Shown piece after piece: positions 55,436 to 64,000 of a DNA stretch of 64,000 nucleotides (position 1 is its first letter; each line of letters begins with the position of its first letter). The notes under the pieces were generated by a model. The model saw only the letters and a list, made by a program, of their open reading frames with translations, was not told where the DNA came from and searched no databases. This stretch comes from Aliikangiella sp965214955 (GTDB taxonomy: Bacteria; Pseudomonadota; Gammaproteobacteria; Enterobacterales; Kangiellaceae), in NCBI GenBank assembly GCA_965214955.1, contig CBDCCU010000009.1:1249975-1313974 (forward strand), in the 5' to 3' direction. The translations under genes were made by a program, and so were the position numbers.

Positions 55436-55957
55436 ATGAGCAAAAATAAGAATAATCAAACAAATCAGTCATTGGGGCCACAAGGTACACAAGTTTTTGA
55501 GCTTGATGATGTAAACAAAATGCTGGCCGCAGAAATAGCACAAGAGCAATCGGCAACGGCATCGACTCCGGCATTAATTGGTATTAGCGAGAAAGTTTCT
55601 GGCGAGCGGTTTATTTTGGGCAAAAACAAACTGGAAGTTGGTCGTAGACCCAATAGCGATTTAGTGATTGATGATGCCAGTGTTTCGTCTATGCACGCTC
55701 AAATTATTGCCGATGGTGAAAATTGGAAAGTATTAAATTTGCTTTCTTCAAATGGCACTTTTGTCAATGGTGAAAAAGTGAGTGAAAAATTAATTACCTC
55801 TGGCGATAGAGTTAAATTTGCTAATGCAGAATACGTTTTTACTTTTGTTGATGATAATGTCGGAAAAAATGAGAATAGCTACAAAAAATTAGTATTTATG
55901 TGCTTATTAGTGATTGCTTTGTTAGGTGGGCTAGTATATTTTTTGTTTAGCAACTAG
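55436..55957 (+). CDS. FHA-domain protein with C-terminal membrane anchor
   Basis: A 173-aa protein. A flexible N-terminus, then an FHA domain (residues ~60-135) with GRRPNSDLVI, SVSSMHAQI and NGTFVNGEKV, which binds phosphothreonine peptides. One transmembrane helix at the C-terminus (LVFMCLLVIALLGGLVYFLF). It starts 17 bp after the phosphatase gene, so both probably act on the same phospho-signal. A heptanucleotide repeat spans the stop codon. Confidence 0.93.
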   Translation: MSKNKNNQTNQSLGPQGTQVFELDDVNKMLAAEIAQEQSATASTPALIGISEKVSGERFILGKNKLEVGRRPNSDLVIDDASVSSMHAQIIADGENWKVLNLLSSNGTFVNGEKVSEKLITSGDRVKFANAEYVFTFVDDNVGKNENSYKKLVFMCLLVIALLGGLVYFLFSN

Positions 55958-55976
55958 CAACTAGCAACTAGCAACT
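55949..55976 (+). repeat. Heptanucleotide tandem repeat (AGCAACT x4)
   Basis: Four tandem 7-bp units (the last ending in T) span the FHA stop codon and the space before the next ribosome site. The stop lies in the first unit, so copy-number change would alter spacing rather than the protein. Confidence 0.85.
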
Positions 55977-55993
55977 TATATTAGGAGTATTTT

Positions 55994-56632
55994 GTGCCAG
56001 TAATTGAGTATTTAAATCCACTAATGATTATTGGTGCTGTTACCGCCTTGTTAGCGCTTTATCATTTATTTTCTTTTATTTTTAAACTAAGAAAAATGCG
56101 GTTTATTAGCGCGCTCGGCAGAATTTTTAGTATCTTATTCTTTAGCGCAATCACGCTTTCTATTTCTGCCATTATCGTGGGTACAAAAGGTTATGATGCT
56201 TTAACTAAAACAGAAAATGTTGGGCGTGTGGTTATTACCAAACAAGCACCACAATCATTTCAAGCAAGGCTTATTTTAAATAATGGCAATGAGCAAGTTT
56301 TTTTATTGCAAGGCGATGAAGTTGTGATTGATGCTTATGTGCTTAAATGGAAAAATTGGGCAAACCTTTTAGGAATTCACACCGCTTACAGGCTCGATAG
56401 GATCTCGGGTAGATATAAATCTATAGACCAAGAAAAATCTAATCAGCGAAGTGTGTTTGCTATTAACAATAAAGGCAGTAGAGGCTTTGCCGATTGGCGA
56501 CAAGAATACTCAGCTTTGTCGTATTTGCTTGATGTAGAGCATGGCTCGGCGAGTTTTGTGAGTGCCGAAAGCACGCAATCTTATCAACTTGAAGTAACCA
56601 CTAGCGGTTTATTATTGCGTGCCGAAGAGTAG
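55994..56632 (+). CDS. Two-helix membrane protein of unknown function
   Basis: A 212-aa protein with two N-terminal transmembrane segments (residues ~8-30 and ~40-65) and a beta-rich extracytoplasmic domain. I recognise no named family. The GTG start is supported by AGGAG at 55983-55987. It follows the FHA gene by 36 bp and completes a PP2C-FHA-membrane protein unit. Confidence 0.65.
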   Translation: MPVIEYLNPLMIIGAVTALLALYHLFSFIFKLRKMRFISALGRIFSILFFSAITLSISAIIVGTKGYDALTKTENVGRVVITKQAPQSFQARLILNNGNEQVFLLQGDEVVIDAYVLKWKNWANLLGIHTAYRLDRISGRYKSIDQEKSNQRSVFAINNKGSRGFADWRQEYSALSYLLDVEHGSASFVSAESTQSYQLEVTTSGLLLRAEE

Positions 56633-56678
56633 TTCTTTTGCTACTGGATACGTTAGTTGCTGTTTTATGTGGAGATAA

Positions 56679-56993
56679 TTATTTTAGCTCTTGAGCTTTT
56701 TTCTGCTCAGCTTTTTTACGACGCATTTCTTTAGGATCAGCAATTAAAGGGCGGTAAATTTCAATTCTATCGCCTTCTCTTAGCTCATCGGTTAGTTTAC
56801 AAACTTTGCTGAAAATACCAACTTTAGTTTGGGCTAAATCAATTTGAGGATAGCGCTTTAAAATGCCCGACTGTTCAATGGCTTGTTCAACCGTTGCACC
56901 TTCATTAACATAAACGGTAAAAAGCGTTTGTTCGTTGGGTAATGGGTAAACTAATTCTATTAGTATGGTTTTAGCATTGTTACTCATGCTCAT
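56679..56993 (-). CDS. rnfH: RnfH-family ubiquitin-like protein (RatB)
   Basis: A 104-aa beta-grasp protein: VYPLPNEQTLFTVYVNEGAT, then VGIFSKVCKLTDELREGDRI and EIYRPLIADPKEMRRKKAEQ. The partner of ratA in the conserved ratA-rnfH pair near smpB and ssrA. Its biochemical role is unclear. Either of two close ATGs may start it; I keep the first. Confidence 0.92.
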   Translation of the reverse strand: MSMSNNAKTILIELVYPLPNEQTLFTVYVNEGATVEQAIEQSGILKRYPQIDLAQTKVGIFSKVCKLTDELREGDRIEIYRPLIADPKEMRRKKAEQKKAQELK

Positions 56994-57002
56994 TCCTATA
57001 AA

Positions 57003-57437
57003 TTATTTGCCATAAACGGTTTCAGCTCTACTGGTAAATGCTGCAACCATTGATTGAATTAGCTGATTAAAAATTGACGCAAACGCCATTGAGGCGAGTT
57101 TATTTTTAAATTCAAAACTTAAGTTGAGTTCTATTTTGCAGGCATCTTCAGATAAGGGGGTAAATGTCCAAGTACCTTGCAAAGTTTTAAATGGTCCGTC
57201 AATTAATGTCATTTCGATAGTGCTATCTGCTTTTAAAAAGTTTTTAGTTGAAAATGATTTAGCAATACCACTTTTAGACACTTCTAAAGTAGCACAAACA
57301 ACATTTTTATCGCGACTGATGACTTGCGCACTTTTACAATGCGGAACAAATTGGGGGTAGCTGTTGATATCATCAACCAGCTTATACATTCTATGCGCCG
57401 AATAAGGAACAAGCGCGCTTCTTTTAATGGTTTCCAC
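57003..57437 (-). CDS. ratA: RatA-type START-like protein
   Basis: A 144-aa SRPBCC/START-domain protein: METIKRSALVPYSAHRMYKL, DDINSYPQFVPHCKSAQV, and the terminal IFNQLIQSMVAAFTSRAETV. RatA was reported to bind 50S subunits and block 70S formation, while mitochondrial relatives (Coq10) bind quinone, so the exact role is open. Nine bp upstream of rnfH and near smpB, the conserved order. Confidence 0.93.
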   Translation of the reverse strand: METIKRSALVPYSAHRMYKLVDDINSYPQFVPHCKSAQVISRDKNVVCATLEVSKSGIAKSFSTKNFLKADSTIEMTLIDGPFKTLQGTWTFTPLSEDACKIELNLSFEFKNKLASMAFASIFNQLIQSMVAAFTSRAETVYGK

Positions 57438-57457
57438 TTTAATAACTCTATCAATAA

Positions 57458-57934
57458 TTAAAAATTATTTTTCATTAAACGCTGTTTGTCGCGGTTCCAT
57501 TCTTTGGCTTTTTCGGTTGCTCGTTTATCGTGCAATTTTTTACCCTTGGCAGTACCAATTTTTAGTTTTACCTTATTTCTTACCCAATACAGATTAAGCG
57601 GCACAATGGTATAACCTTCTTTTTGCTGTGCATCCATTAACTTACCAATTTCTGCTGCATGTAAAAGTAGCTTTCTATTGCGAGTTGGCTCAGCGGTTAT
57701 ATGGGTTGAAGTAGTGATTAGTGGGGTGATATGACAAGCATGTAAGAACACTTCGCCTTGATGAAAAATAATGTAAGCATCACCCATACTCACTTTTTTC
57801 TCGCGCATGGCTTTTACTTCCCAACCTTGCAGTTCCAAGCCCGCCTCGAAAGTTTCTTCGATAAAATAATCGTGTTTTGCCTTACGGTTGAGAGCAATTG
57901 AGTTTTCAGGCGTTTTTTTCTTTTTACCAGCCAT
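57458..57934 (-). CDS. smpB: SsrA-binding protein SmpB
   Basis: A 158-aa OB-fold protein that loads tmRNA on stalled ribosomes: KHDYFIEETFEAGLELQGWE, VKAMREKKVSMGDAYI, then RKLLLHAAEIGKL and a basic C-terminal tail (KKLHDKRATEKAKEWNRDKQ). I place the start at MAGKKKKTPENSIALNRKA (57934); the frame continues 31 codons upstream but is not part of the family. Confidence 0.97.
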   Translation of the reverse strand: MAGKKKKTPENSIALNRKAKHDYFIEETFEAGLELQGWEVKAMREKKVSMGDAYIIFHQGEVFLHACHITPLITTSTHITAEPTRNRKLLLHAAEIGKLMDAQQKEGYTIVPLNLYWVRNKVKLKIGTAKGKKLHDKRATEKAKEWNRDKQRLMKNNF

Positions 57935-58209
57935 GAGAATATAAGATAAAGTTACTTTAATTGGTGGCAGATTATAGGGGAATTGGGAGAGAATGTCTGC
58001 AATTATGGTTAATAGTAGTTGGAACAATTCTATGGCTGTTAGTAAACTTAACTGCTAAGCTAAATATAGGCAGGCTACCTTGTTGATATTAAATCGTATT
58101 TTGGGTTTTAGTTCAGGTATAAGTATGGAAGTATTAGTCAATTTAATGTTCTGAATATTGATAAGGTATGGTCATTAATATGTGCGCTTGATTTCAAAAT
58201 AGCAGAGTA

Positions 58210-59274
58210 ATGAGTTATATTTGCTTAAAGAAAAAGCTTGCAGAAGCTAAATTGTTTTTTAAACAAGAACCTGAAAAAACAATATTCTCTATTGGGGGTA
58301 GGGGTCACTACGAAAACCCTATTACCGATGTGCTTGCCTTCTTTTTAAACCCTCAAGAAGAGCATGGTTTTGGTACGCTGTTTATTGAGTGTTTTTTTGC
58401 GGGGTTAAATTTAACAAGTTCTCCTCAATCTCTTGATATTATTGATACACCTAAAAGAGAGATCTCTACAGCAAATCATAAACGGATTGATCTTTTGTTA
58501 GAAGGAGATGAATGGGTGCTTGTTGTTGAAAATAAGATTTACCATGTTCAAACTAATCCTTTTACAGAGTATGAAGAATATATCAGGGAGCATTATAAAG
58601 ATAAGACTGCAATATTTGTAATTCTTTCCCCCCAAGGGTTTTCTATATCATCTAAGTGGAACCCTTTGTCTTATCAACAGCTGGTAAAACAAATTAAAAG
58701 TAATATCGGTGATGTTTTAATTGAATCTTCGTACAGTAAATGGGTTGTGTTTTTACGTGATTTTATTTTAAATTTAGAGCAATTTGCTGTGAGGCGGTAT
58801 ATGAGTACAGAAGCAATTAACTTTGTTGAGGATAACTTTCAAGATATTTACAAAATTTTAAAACTGAGAGAATCATATATTAACCATATTCAACAAGCTG
58901 GGCTAAATAAGTTAAAGAAGCTTTTCCCCAAACAGAAAATTACCACAACTGTACATAACTGGGAGAAAGGACCAGCAATTAGGTTCTATTCAGAATCATG
59001 GGATGGTAAGTCAAATATTGTTATTCAGCTGGGTCATAGTAAGAAAAACGATGGTATCGGCCTTTATCTTTACGCATATAACATCAATGAGTTAGATATA
59101 CATGCTACTGATGAAAAGCTATTGAAAGATTATTATAAAAAACCGTGGACAGAATTAAAAACAGTTCGTTGTTATGAGTCAGGTAATAGATATAAACATA
59201 TCAACGAAGTATTTTCTGAATTTGAAGAAGCCGCTCAAAACTTTAATGATTTCAATTTAAATAAGAAGCTTTAA
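58210..59274 (+). CDS. PD-(D/E)XK nuclease superfamily protein
   Basis: A 354-aa protein of the PDDEXK_4-like group. ENPITDVLAFFLNPQEEHGF is the usual opening. The nuclease core is RIDLLLEGDEWVLVVENKIY (D..ExK with E-N-K). HVQTNPFTEYEEYIRE and IFVILSPQG follow. Such proteins are often found singly in variable spots of genomes and are suspected of roles in defence; the substrate is unknown. It lies between smpB and the AbgT transporter, with AT-rich flanks, so it may be acquired. Confidence 0.8.
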   Translation: MSYICLKKKLAEAKLFFKQEPEKTIFSIGGRGHYENPITDVLAFFLNPQEEHGFGTLFIECFFAGLNLTSSPQSLDIIDTPKREISTANHKRIDLLLEGDEWVLVVENKIYHVQTNPFTEYEEYIREHYKDKTAIFVILSPQGFSISSKWNPLSYQQLVKQIKSNIGDVLIESSYSKWVVFLRDFILNLEQFAVRRYMSTEAINFVEDNFQDIYKILKLRESYINHIQQAGLNKLKKLFPKQKITTTVHNWEKGPAIRFYSESWDGKSNIVIQLGHSKKNDGIGLYLYAYNINELDIHATDEKLLKDYYKKPWTELKTVRCYESGNRYKHINEVFSEFEEAAQNFNDFNLNKKL

Positions 59275-59317
59275 CTTTTTAGAGATAACTTAAGGATTTA
59301 ACAAAAGATCTTTGAAT

Positions 59318-59359
59318 AAAAAACGATCTTAACTAAGGATTAGCTAAGATCGTTATATC
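59318..59359. terminator. Bidirectional rho-independent terminator
   Basis: AACGATCTTA (59322-59331) pairs with TAAGATCGTT (59345-59354). A-run on the left and T-run on the right serve both convergent genes. Confidence 0.8.
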
Positions 59360-59371
59360 GTTTTTAAACCA

Positions 59372-60910
59372 TTAACCTGCTGGATAAATATAGTTAGCTT
59401 GCAAACCTAATGGAATGCCAACTTGCCAGTAGATAAGCAAGAAAATGGTCCATGCGATTAGCAAGGTAATAGTAAATGGCAACATCATTGAAAGCAGCGT
59501 TCCAATGCCAGTCGATTTAACATAGCGCTGGCAATAAACAACTACTAATGGAAAATAAGGCATTAGTGGAGTAATAATGTTTGATGATGAGTCACCAATT
59601 CGATAAGCGGTTTGGGTTAAGTCGGGTGAAATACCTAATTGCATCAGCATAGGCACAAAAATAGGCGCTAGCAATGCCCACTTGGCTGACGAAGATCCGA
59701 CAAATAAATTAACAAAAGCCGTTAATAAGATAATTCCTACAATAGTTACTTTACTTGGTAGTGCTAGCTCTTTAAGTACCTGAGCGCCTTCAATGGCGAG
59801 TAATGCGCCAAGGTTTGACTTACCAAATGCGTCGATAAATAGTGCACAAAAGAATGCCATAACAATGTAGTAACTCATGCCATTCATAGCTTTGGTCATA
59901 CTGCCTACTAAATCTTTAGTATTTTTAAAAGTGCCAGACATATAGCCAAAAATCACCCCAGGGATCACAAAGAGTAAAAAGATTAATGGAACAATAGAGC
60001 GCATAACTGGCGCTTGAACTGTTGTCAACTGTCCATCTGGCGCGCGAAGTGGTGAGGTTTCGGGCACTAAAACTGCTACTAATCCACCAATGCCTAACAG
60101 CATTGCCAAAGAAGCCACACGAAGCGCTTTAGTTTGCTTGGGGTTTAGATCTTCAAACTTTGGGATCTGTTCGGGATCGCCATCAACTTTTACATCTTTT
60201 AGTCTTGGCTCAATAACTTTGTCGGTTAAGTACCAACCAATTAATATTACTAATGCCGAAGATGCTGAATTAAAAAACCAGTTATTCAATGGATTAAGGG
60301 CAACCGAAGGGTCGATAATATGTGCCGCGCTTTCTGAAAAACTTTGTAGCAAAGGGTCTATCGCCGAAGGAATAAAATTAGCGCTAAAACCGCCACTAAC
60401 CCCTGCAAATGCCGCAGCAATACCTGCCAAAGGATGTCTGCCCATAGCGTAAAAAATAACCCCAGCTAAAGGAATAACCAATACATAGCCAGCATCGGTA
60501 GCGGTATGGCTAACTATGGCAACTAAAATAACCATGGGTGTAAGTAAAAATTTAGGGGTTACATCGAGCATTCGTTTTAAGCCTGCACTAATAAAACCGC
60601 TGTGCTCTGCAACACCAACACCTAGCATAGCAACGAGCACAACACCAAGTGGTGCAAAGCCTGTAAATATAGTCACGCTGCGAGATAAAAAGTCGGCCAG
60701 TGATGTACCTGTGAGCAAGTTATTTACTACAACTGCTTCACCTGTTCTAGGGTCGATTGCACTAAAGGTATAATTTGACAGTAATGCCGACAACCCCCAG
60801 ACAATAATTAGGCAAACAAAAAAGATCATGGCTGGATCGGGCAGTTTATTACCGACGATTTCAACCTTATTAAGTGCGCGAGTGGTCCAAGAGGCCGTAG
60901 TATCTGTCAT
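59372..60910 (-). CDS. AbgT-family transporter
   Basis: A 512-aa inner-membrane transporter of the AbgT family. Landmarks: NKLPDPAMIFFVCLIIVWGL, MLGVGVAEHSGFISAGLKRM, SHTATDAGYVLVIPLAG, and GDSSSNIITPLMPYFPLVVV. Members import p-aminobenzoyl-glutamate (E. coli AbgT) or export sulfonamides (MtrF, YdaH). No abgAB genes are adjacent, so import of the folate breakdown product is less certain. Confidence 0.93.
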   Translation of the reverse strand: MTDTTASWTTRALNKVEIVGNKLPDPAMIFFVCLIIVWGLSALLSNYTFSAIDPRTGEAVVVNNLLTGTSLADFLSRSVTIFTGFAPLGVVLVAMLGVGVAEHSGFISAGLKRMLDVTPKFLLTPMVILVAIVSHTATDAGYVLVIPLAGVIFYAMGRHPLAGIAAAFAGVSGGFSANFIPSAIDPLLQSFSESAAHIIDPSVALNPLNNWFFNSASSALVILIGWYLTDKVIEPRLKDVKVDGDPEQIPKFEDLNPKQTKALRVASLAMLLGIGGLVAVLVPETSPLRAPDGQLTTVQAPVMRSIVPLIFLLFVIPGVIFGYMSGTFKNTKDLVGSMTKAMNGMSYYIVMAFFCALFIDAFGKSNLGALLAIEGAQVLKELALPSKVTIVGIILLTAFVNLFVGSSSAKWALLAPIFVPMLMQLGISPDLTQTAYRIGDSSSNIITPLMPYFPLVVVYCQRYVKSTGIGTLLSMMLPFTITLLIAWTIFLLIYWQVGIPLGLQANYIYPAG

Positions 60911-61033
60911 TAAGAGTTTCTCTATTTGTTGTTATTAATTGTGACGCTCAAGTTAGCATAATTGAATTAAGAGTTCGAGAGTAAGGGTATTGATTTTTAT
61001 AGGTAATATTTGAAGAGTTAGCTTAAGACATAA

Positions 61034-61059
61034 AAAAGTCGCCACGGTGGACGACTTTT
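61034..61059 (-). terminator. Rho-independent terminator of tolC
   Basis: AAAAGTCG (61034-61041) pairs with CGACTTTT (61052-61059), with an inner CCA/TGG. On the minus strand the stem is followed by T residues. It lies 22 bases after the tolC stop. Confidence 0.75.
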
Positions 61060-61081
61060 AAAACTAAAAATACACTGATAA

Positions 61082-62503
61082 CTAGCGCAGCATTTTATTT
61101 ACTTGGGCTAAGTCATCTTCGGTTAATAATCCTGCGGCACGTTTTAATCTTAGAGTGTTTAAAATGTAGTCGTAACGAGCACGAGCATAATTACGTTTAG
61201 CTGAGAATAATTGTTGGGTTTGTAATAACACATCAACAATGGTGCGAGTGCCCACTTCAAAACCTGCTTGAGTGGCTTCTAAAGCACTTTGCGTAGAAAC
61301 AACCGCTTGTTTCAGTGCATTAACCGAGCTAACCGCTGCTACAACCCCTAAATATGCAGAGCGTGTTTGGCTTACAGCCAGGCGATGATCGGCTTCTAAG
61401 CTGTGAGCTGCTTGTTGATATAAGCTTTGTGCTTCTTTAACTTGTGAGCTAGTTCTGCCACCTGAGTAGATTGGGATATTTACATTTAAGCTAACAGAAC
61501 TACTGGTTGAGTCACCATCAGAGTTTGTATTGCTGGTTACAGCTAAAGAACCGAAAAACTGAGTACCTTCGGAATCCGTTTCACCTGAGCCATCTGAATA
61601 TGAAGCTGAAAGACTAACGGTTGGGTAGTGACCTGCACTTGAAATATCAATGGCTTTTTTTGCAATATCTAATCCAATACGAGAAGCTTTAATAGTAATG
61701 TTATTAGTTTCCGCCTCTTTAACCCACTGCTTAATATTTGATGGTTGCGGGTTTTTTAGTGGAATTTGATCTTTTAGTTGCAGTATATCGTAATGATATT
61801 GCCCTGTGACTAATTGTAATGATTCGTGTGAATTATCTAGTCCATTTTGAGCGCTAATTTGGTTAGCTACTGCGCTATCGTAACGCGACTGTGCTTCGTG
61901 TACATCGGTCATAGCAATTAAGCCCACTTCAAAACGCTGTTTGGTTTGCGCTAACTCTTTTGATACGGCTTCGGTTTCAGCTTTTGAAAACTCCACACTA
62001 TCCATTGCCGCTAAAACATTAAAATAAGCTTCAGCTACGCGAATAATTAAATCTTGTTTACTGCCTTCGTGATTAATATTTGATTGTAATGCGCGCTTTT
62101 CGGCTTGTTTTAAACTTAACCAAGTTGAATGGTTATAAATTTCTTGGCTTAAACTAACAGAAATTCCAGAATTAGTAGAGTCAGAATCATTAGATGAGTT
62201 TCTTGGTAATGATTCATCAACATCAGGAGTAGAAGGGTCGTCTATTGCACCAAGAACAGTTGTAACACCAGAAGATTCTTGATTTGAAGAACTCGCAGAT
62301 AAACTGGCATTAATTTGCGGTAGTAATGATGCCATACTCTGATTAACACGCTCATTAGTTGCCATTCTGCCAGCATCACTTGCCAGATAGGTAGGATCGT
62401 TATCTTTGGCTAAGTTATAAACTTCTAATAAATTATCCGCCCAAACGCTCGACGAAGATAATAGCGCAATAACGCTTATTGCAACTTTGGTGGGTTTGTT
62501 CAT
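61082..62503 (-). CDS. tolC: TolC-family outer membrane channel
   Basis: A 473-aa protein with a signal peptide (cut after SSSVWA) and two outer-membrane efflux repeats. Typical motifs: LLEVYNLAKDNDPTYLASDA, LPQINASLSASSS, YNHSTWLSLKQAEKRA and VGTRTIVDVLLQTQQLFSAK. It forms the outer channel for type I secretion and RND/ABC efflux, and could serve the exporter at 30-34.7 kb. Nearby pcm and divergent nudF match the conserved tolC-nudF neighbourhood. Confidence 0.95.
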   Translation of the reverse strand: MNKPTKVAISVIALLSSSSVWADNLLEVYNLAKDNDPTYLASDAGRMATNERVNQSMASLLPQINASLSASSSNQESSGVTTVLGAIDDPSTPDVDESLPRNSSNDSDSTNSGISVSLSQEIYNHSTWLSLKQAEKRALQSNINHEGSKQDLIIRVAEAYFNVLAAMDSVEFSKAETEAVSKELAQTKQRFEVGLIAMTDVHEAQSRYDSAVANQISAQNGLDNSHESLQLVTGQYHYDILQLKDQIPLKNPQPSNIKQWVKEAETNNITIKASRIGLDIAKKAIDISSAGHYPTVSLSASYSDGSGETDSEGTQFFGSLAVTSNTNSDGDSTSSSVSLNVNIPIYSGGRTSSQVKEAQSLYQQAAHSLEADHRLAVSQTRSAYLGVVAAVSSVNALKQAVVSTQSALEATQAGFEVGTRTIVDVLLQTQQLFSAKRNYARARYDYILNTLRLKRAAGLLTEDDLAQVNKMLR

Positions 62504-62729
62504 TTTATTACCTATCTTTAGTTTTAAAACTGGTTGTTAATAAAGAGTCTTTATGTTGTTTGTTTTATTACAGATCATTAGACTTTATTTAAGGTGTGTT
62601 AGTATTGTAACTCACCTGAGAATTCATGCTTAATAATAAGTTATTAGTAAATGACTGAATTTGTAAATGAATTTTACAAACATTTGCTTTAAGCAGTTAA
62701 AAACTATAACTGCTTAAAACGAATCTTGT

Positions 62730-63380
62730 TTAAAAGGCAAAAAGGTTGGGTTGCTCAACGTTGATCATGGGCTCTGCGTTCATTGGAAATAATGTTTCTA
62801 CTTGCCATTCATTGTTATTTAAAGTAAATATTTGTGCGTGGTAATTACCATCAGTTCCAATAATTGCGGCTATCTTTCCGTTAGGTTTTAAGCTCTTTTT
62901 AAAAGCGTCAGATAAGCTTGGCATGGCTGAGGTAATTAAAATAGCATCAAAAGGTGCTTTTGATTGCCAGCTATCTGAAGCGTCGCCTTCTTCAATTTCA
63001 ACATTATTAAAGGCTAGCTGACTAAGCACTTTTTTGGCACCAACTACAAAATCTTCAATAATATCAACGCTATAAATTTGCTTTGCCATACGAGAAAGTA
63101 ATGCGCAGGCATAACCACTTCCACAACCTAAATCTAATACTTTTTCTTCACCGGTTAGTGATAATGCCTGTATTAAACGCGCAATTTCTCTTGGTGCAAG
63201 CATTAATTGGTGATGACCTATAGGAATTTGTATATCGGCATAGGCTAAGCTTTGGTGTGAACTTGGTATAAACTTTTCTCTTGGAATGGTTGCCATAGCA
63301 CCAAGCAGGTTTTCATCAAACACTTTCCAAGGTTTTACTTGTTGCTCAATCATATTAAAGCGCGCTTTTTCAAGATTCAT
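62730..63380 (-). CDS. Protein-L-isoaspartate O-methyltransferase family protein
   Basis: A 216-aa SAM-dependent methyltransferase. MIEQQVKPWKVFDENLLGAM is the usual opening; SAM motif I is VLDLGCGSGYACALLS, and PNGKIAAIIG follows. The group upstream of tolC is PCMT-like but differs from classical Pcm, and repair of isoaspartate has not been shown for all of it. It lies about 110 bp from the divergent nudF gene. Confidence 0.88.
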   Translation of the reverse strand: MNLEKARFNMIEQQVKPWKVFDENLLGAMATIPREKFIPSSHQSLAYADIQIPIGHHQLMLAPREIARLIQALSLTGEEKVLDLGCGSGYACALLSRMAKQIYSVDIIEDFVVGAKKVLSQLAFNNVEIEEGDASDSWQSKAPFDAILITSAMPSLSDAFKKSLKPNGKIAAIIGTDGNYHAQIFTLNNNEWQVETLFPMNAEPMINVEQPNLFAF

Positions 63381-63490
63381 AAAGGTTAACCCCTTGTTTT
63401 TAATCTGGCTTTTGTTGCTGGTTATTTTGCCCTAGGCTGTTTAATATTGCCAATGATCTTAATCATTAGTTAGTAAAAGGGTAGTGCAAA

Positions 63491-64000
63491 ATGACAGATA
63501 AACAGAAATCTTGCTTTAAATTGATAAGCAAAAGTATTTTGTACCAAGGTTTTTTTAAGTTAGAGCGTTACCAGCTTAAGTATCAGCAATTTAATGGTGA
63601 TTGGAGTGAACCATTTGAGCGTGAAATTTTTGAACGTGGTCATGCATCGGCTGCATTATTACTGGATTTAGAAAAAGAAATGCTAGTTTTTGTTGAACAA
63701 TTTAGACCAGGAGCGGTTGCCACAATGCAGCATCCTTGGTTATTAGAGCTGGTGGCAGGCATGATTGAACCTAACGAAACGCCAGAAGATGTTATTTATC
63801 GAGAAGCCGTTGAAGAAGCAGGGTGTAAGATAGAAAAACTGCAAAAAGTGACAGAGTATTTAGTCAGTCCAGGTGGAACAACCGAGAAAATTTGGCTTTA
63901 TTTAGGCAAAGTTAAGGCTGAAAATCTGCCTGAATATGCAGGATTAGATAATGAGCAAGAAGATATTAAAGTTCACCAAATATCGGTAGAAAAGGCCTTT
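63491..64000 (+). CDS. nudF: ADP-ribose pyrophosphatase, partial
   Basis: 170 codons to the window end, no stop. The Nudix box is intact: GMIEPNETPEDVIYREAVEE followed by AG. EREIFERGHASAALLLDLEK and VEQFRPGAV are typical of NudF, which splits ADP-ribose to AMP and ribose-5-phosphate. The C-terminal ~40 residues lie outside the window. Divergent from the methyltransferase and tolC genes. Confidence 0.93.
   Translation, partial: MTDKQKSCFKLISKSILYQGFFKLERYQLKYQQFNGDWSEPFEREIFERGHASAALLLDLEKEMLVFVEQFRPGAVATMQHPWLLELVAGMIEPNETPEDVIYREAVEEAGCKIEKLQKVTEYLVSPGGTTEKIWLYLGKVKAENLPEYAGLDNEQEDIKVHQISVEKAF

Noticed and set aside
56679..57437. ratA-rnfH as a classical toxin-antitoxin pair
   Set aside because: The pair is a conserved core locus near smpB; the toxin-antitoxin naming is not supported by its sequence.

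Overview
The window reads as chromosome of a low-GC marine-type gammaproteobacterium. The core genes (tolC, nudF, pcm, smpB, ratA/rnfH, trhO, pbpC next to an alpha-2-macroglobulin gene, an AbgT transporter) and the tmRNA tag ANDDNYALAA point that way. I cannot name the genus from sequence alone.

Left end (0.1-6.6 kb): a tRNA-Ile2(CAU) gene whose 3' end is copied exactly 6.46 kb downstream. The two copies bracket an island with a truncated integrase, a three-gene Lamassu/Ddm-like ABC-three-component defence operon, and two further defence-style genes (a zinc-ribbon protein and a DUF2971 protein). From 6.6 to 15 kb lie small regulators, two serine beta-lactamase-fold hydrolases beside their likely regulators, a REP-associated (Y1/HUH) transposase flanked by 176-bp direct repeats, and several dispersed repeats.

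Middle (15-33 kb): LysR and CPBP protease genes, a class-I glutamine amidotransferase, the alpha-2-macroglobulin/PBP1C pair, a formate/nitrite-type channel, and a sigma-54 two-component system next to a MacB/FtsX-type ABC exporter. The exporter's HlyD adaptor gene is frameshifted. Upstream of it sit a sigma-54-like promoter and two inverted repeats suited to the NtrC-type regulator.

33.4-39.9 kb: HlyD, nsrR, two nnrS genes, alkB and a TPR gene all carry frame breaks. Those I resolved base by base are single-base insertions. This looks more like a low-quality stretch of sequence than true gene decay. An NsrR-type box lies upstream of nsrR. Two ~190-bp MITE-like elements lie at about 33.3 and 40.0 kb.

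43.8-54.1 kb: an accessory block between trhO and ssrA. It holds a Phd/ParE toxin-antitoxin pair, a Fic protein preceded by a phased operator array, an Eco8-like retron, an IS30 element inserted inside a REP-type transposase element, and the remains of a small integron (two cassettes, one attC, truncated integrase). For the retron I can place a candidate msr-msd RNA between effector and reverse transcriptase. Its a1 arm overlaps the 3' end of the effector gene and pairs with an a2 arm just before the RT start. This is the most interesting single observation.

Right end (54-64 kb): ssrA, a PP2C/FHA/membrane-protein trio, rnfH-ratA, smpB, a PD-(D/E)XK protein, an AbgT transporter, tolC, pcm and a partial nudF running off the window.
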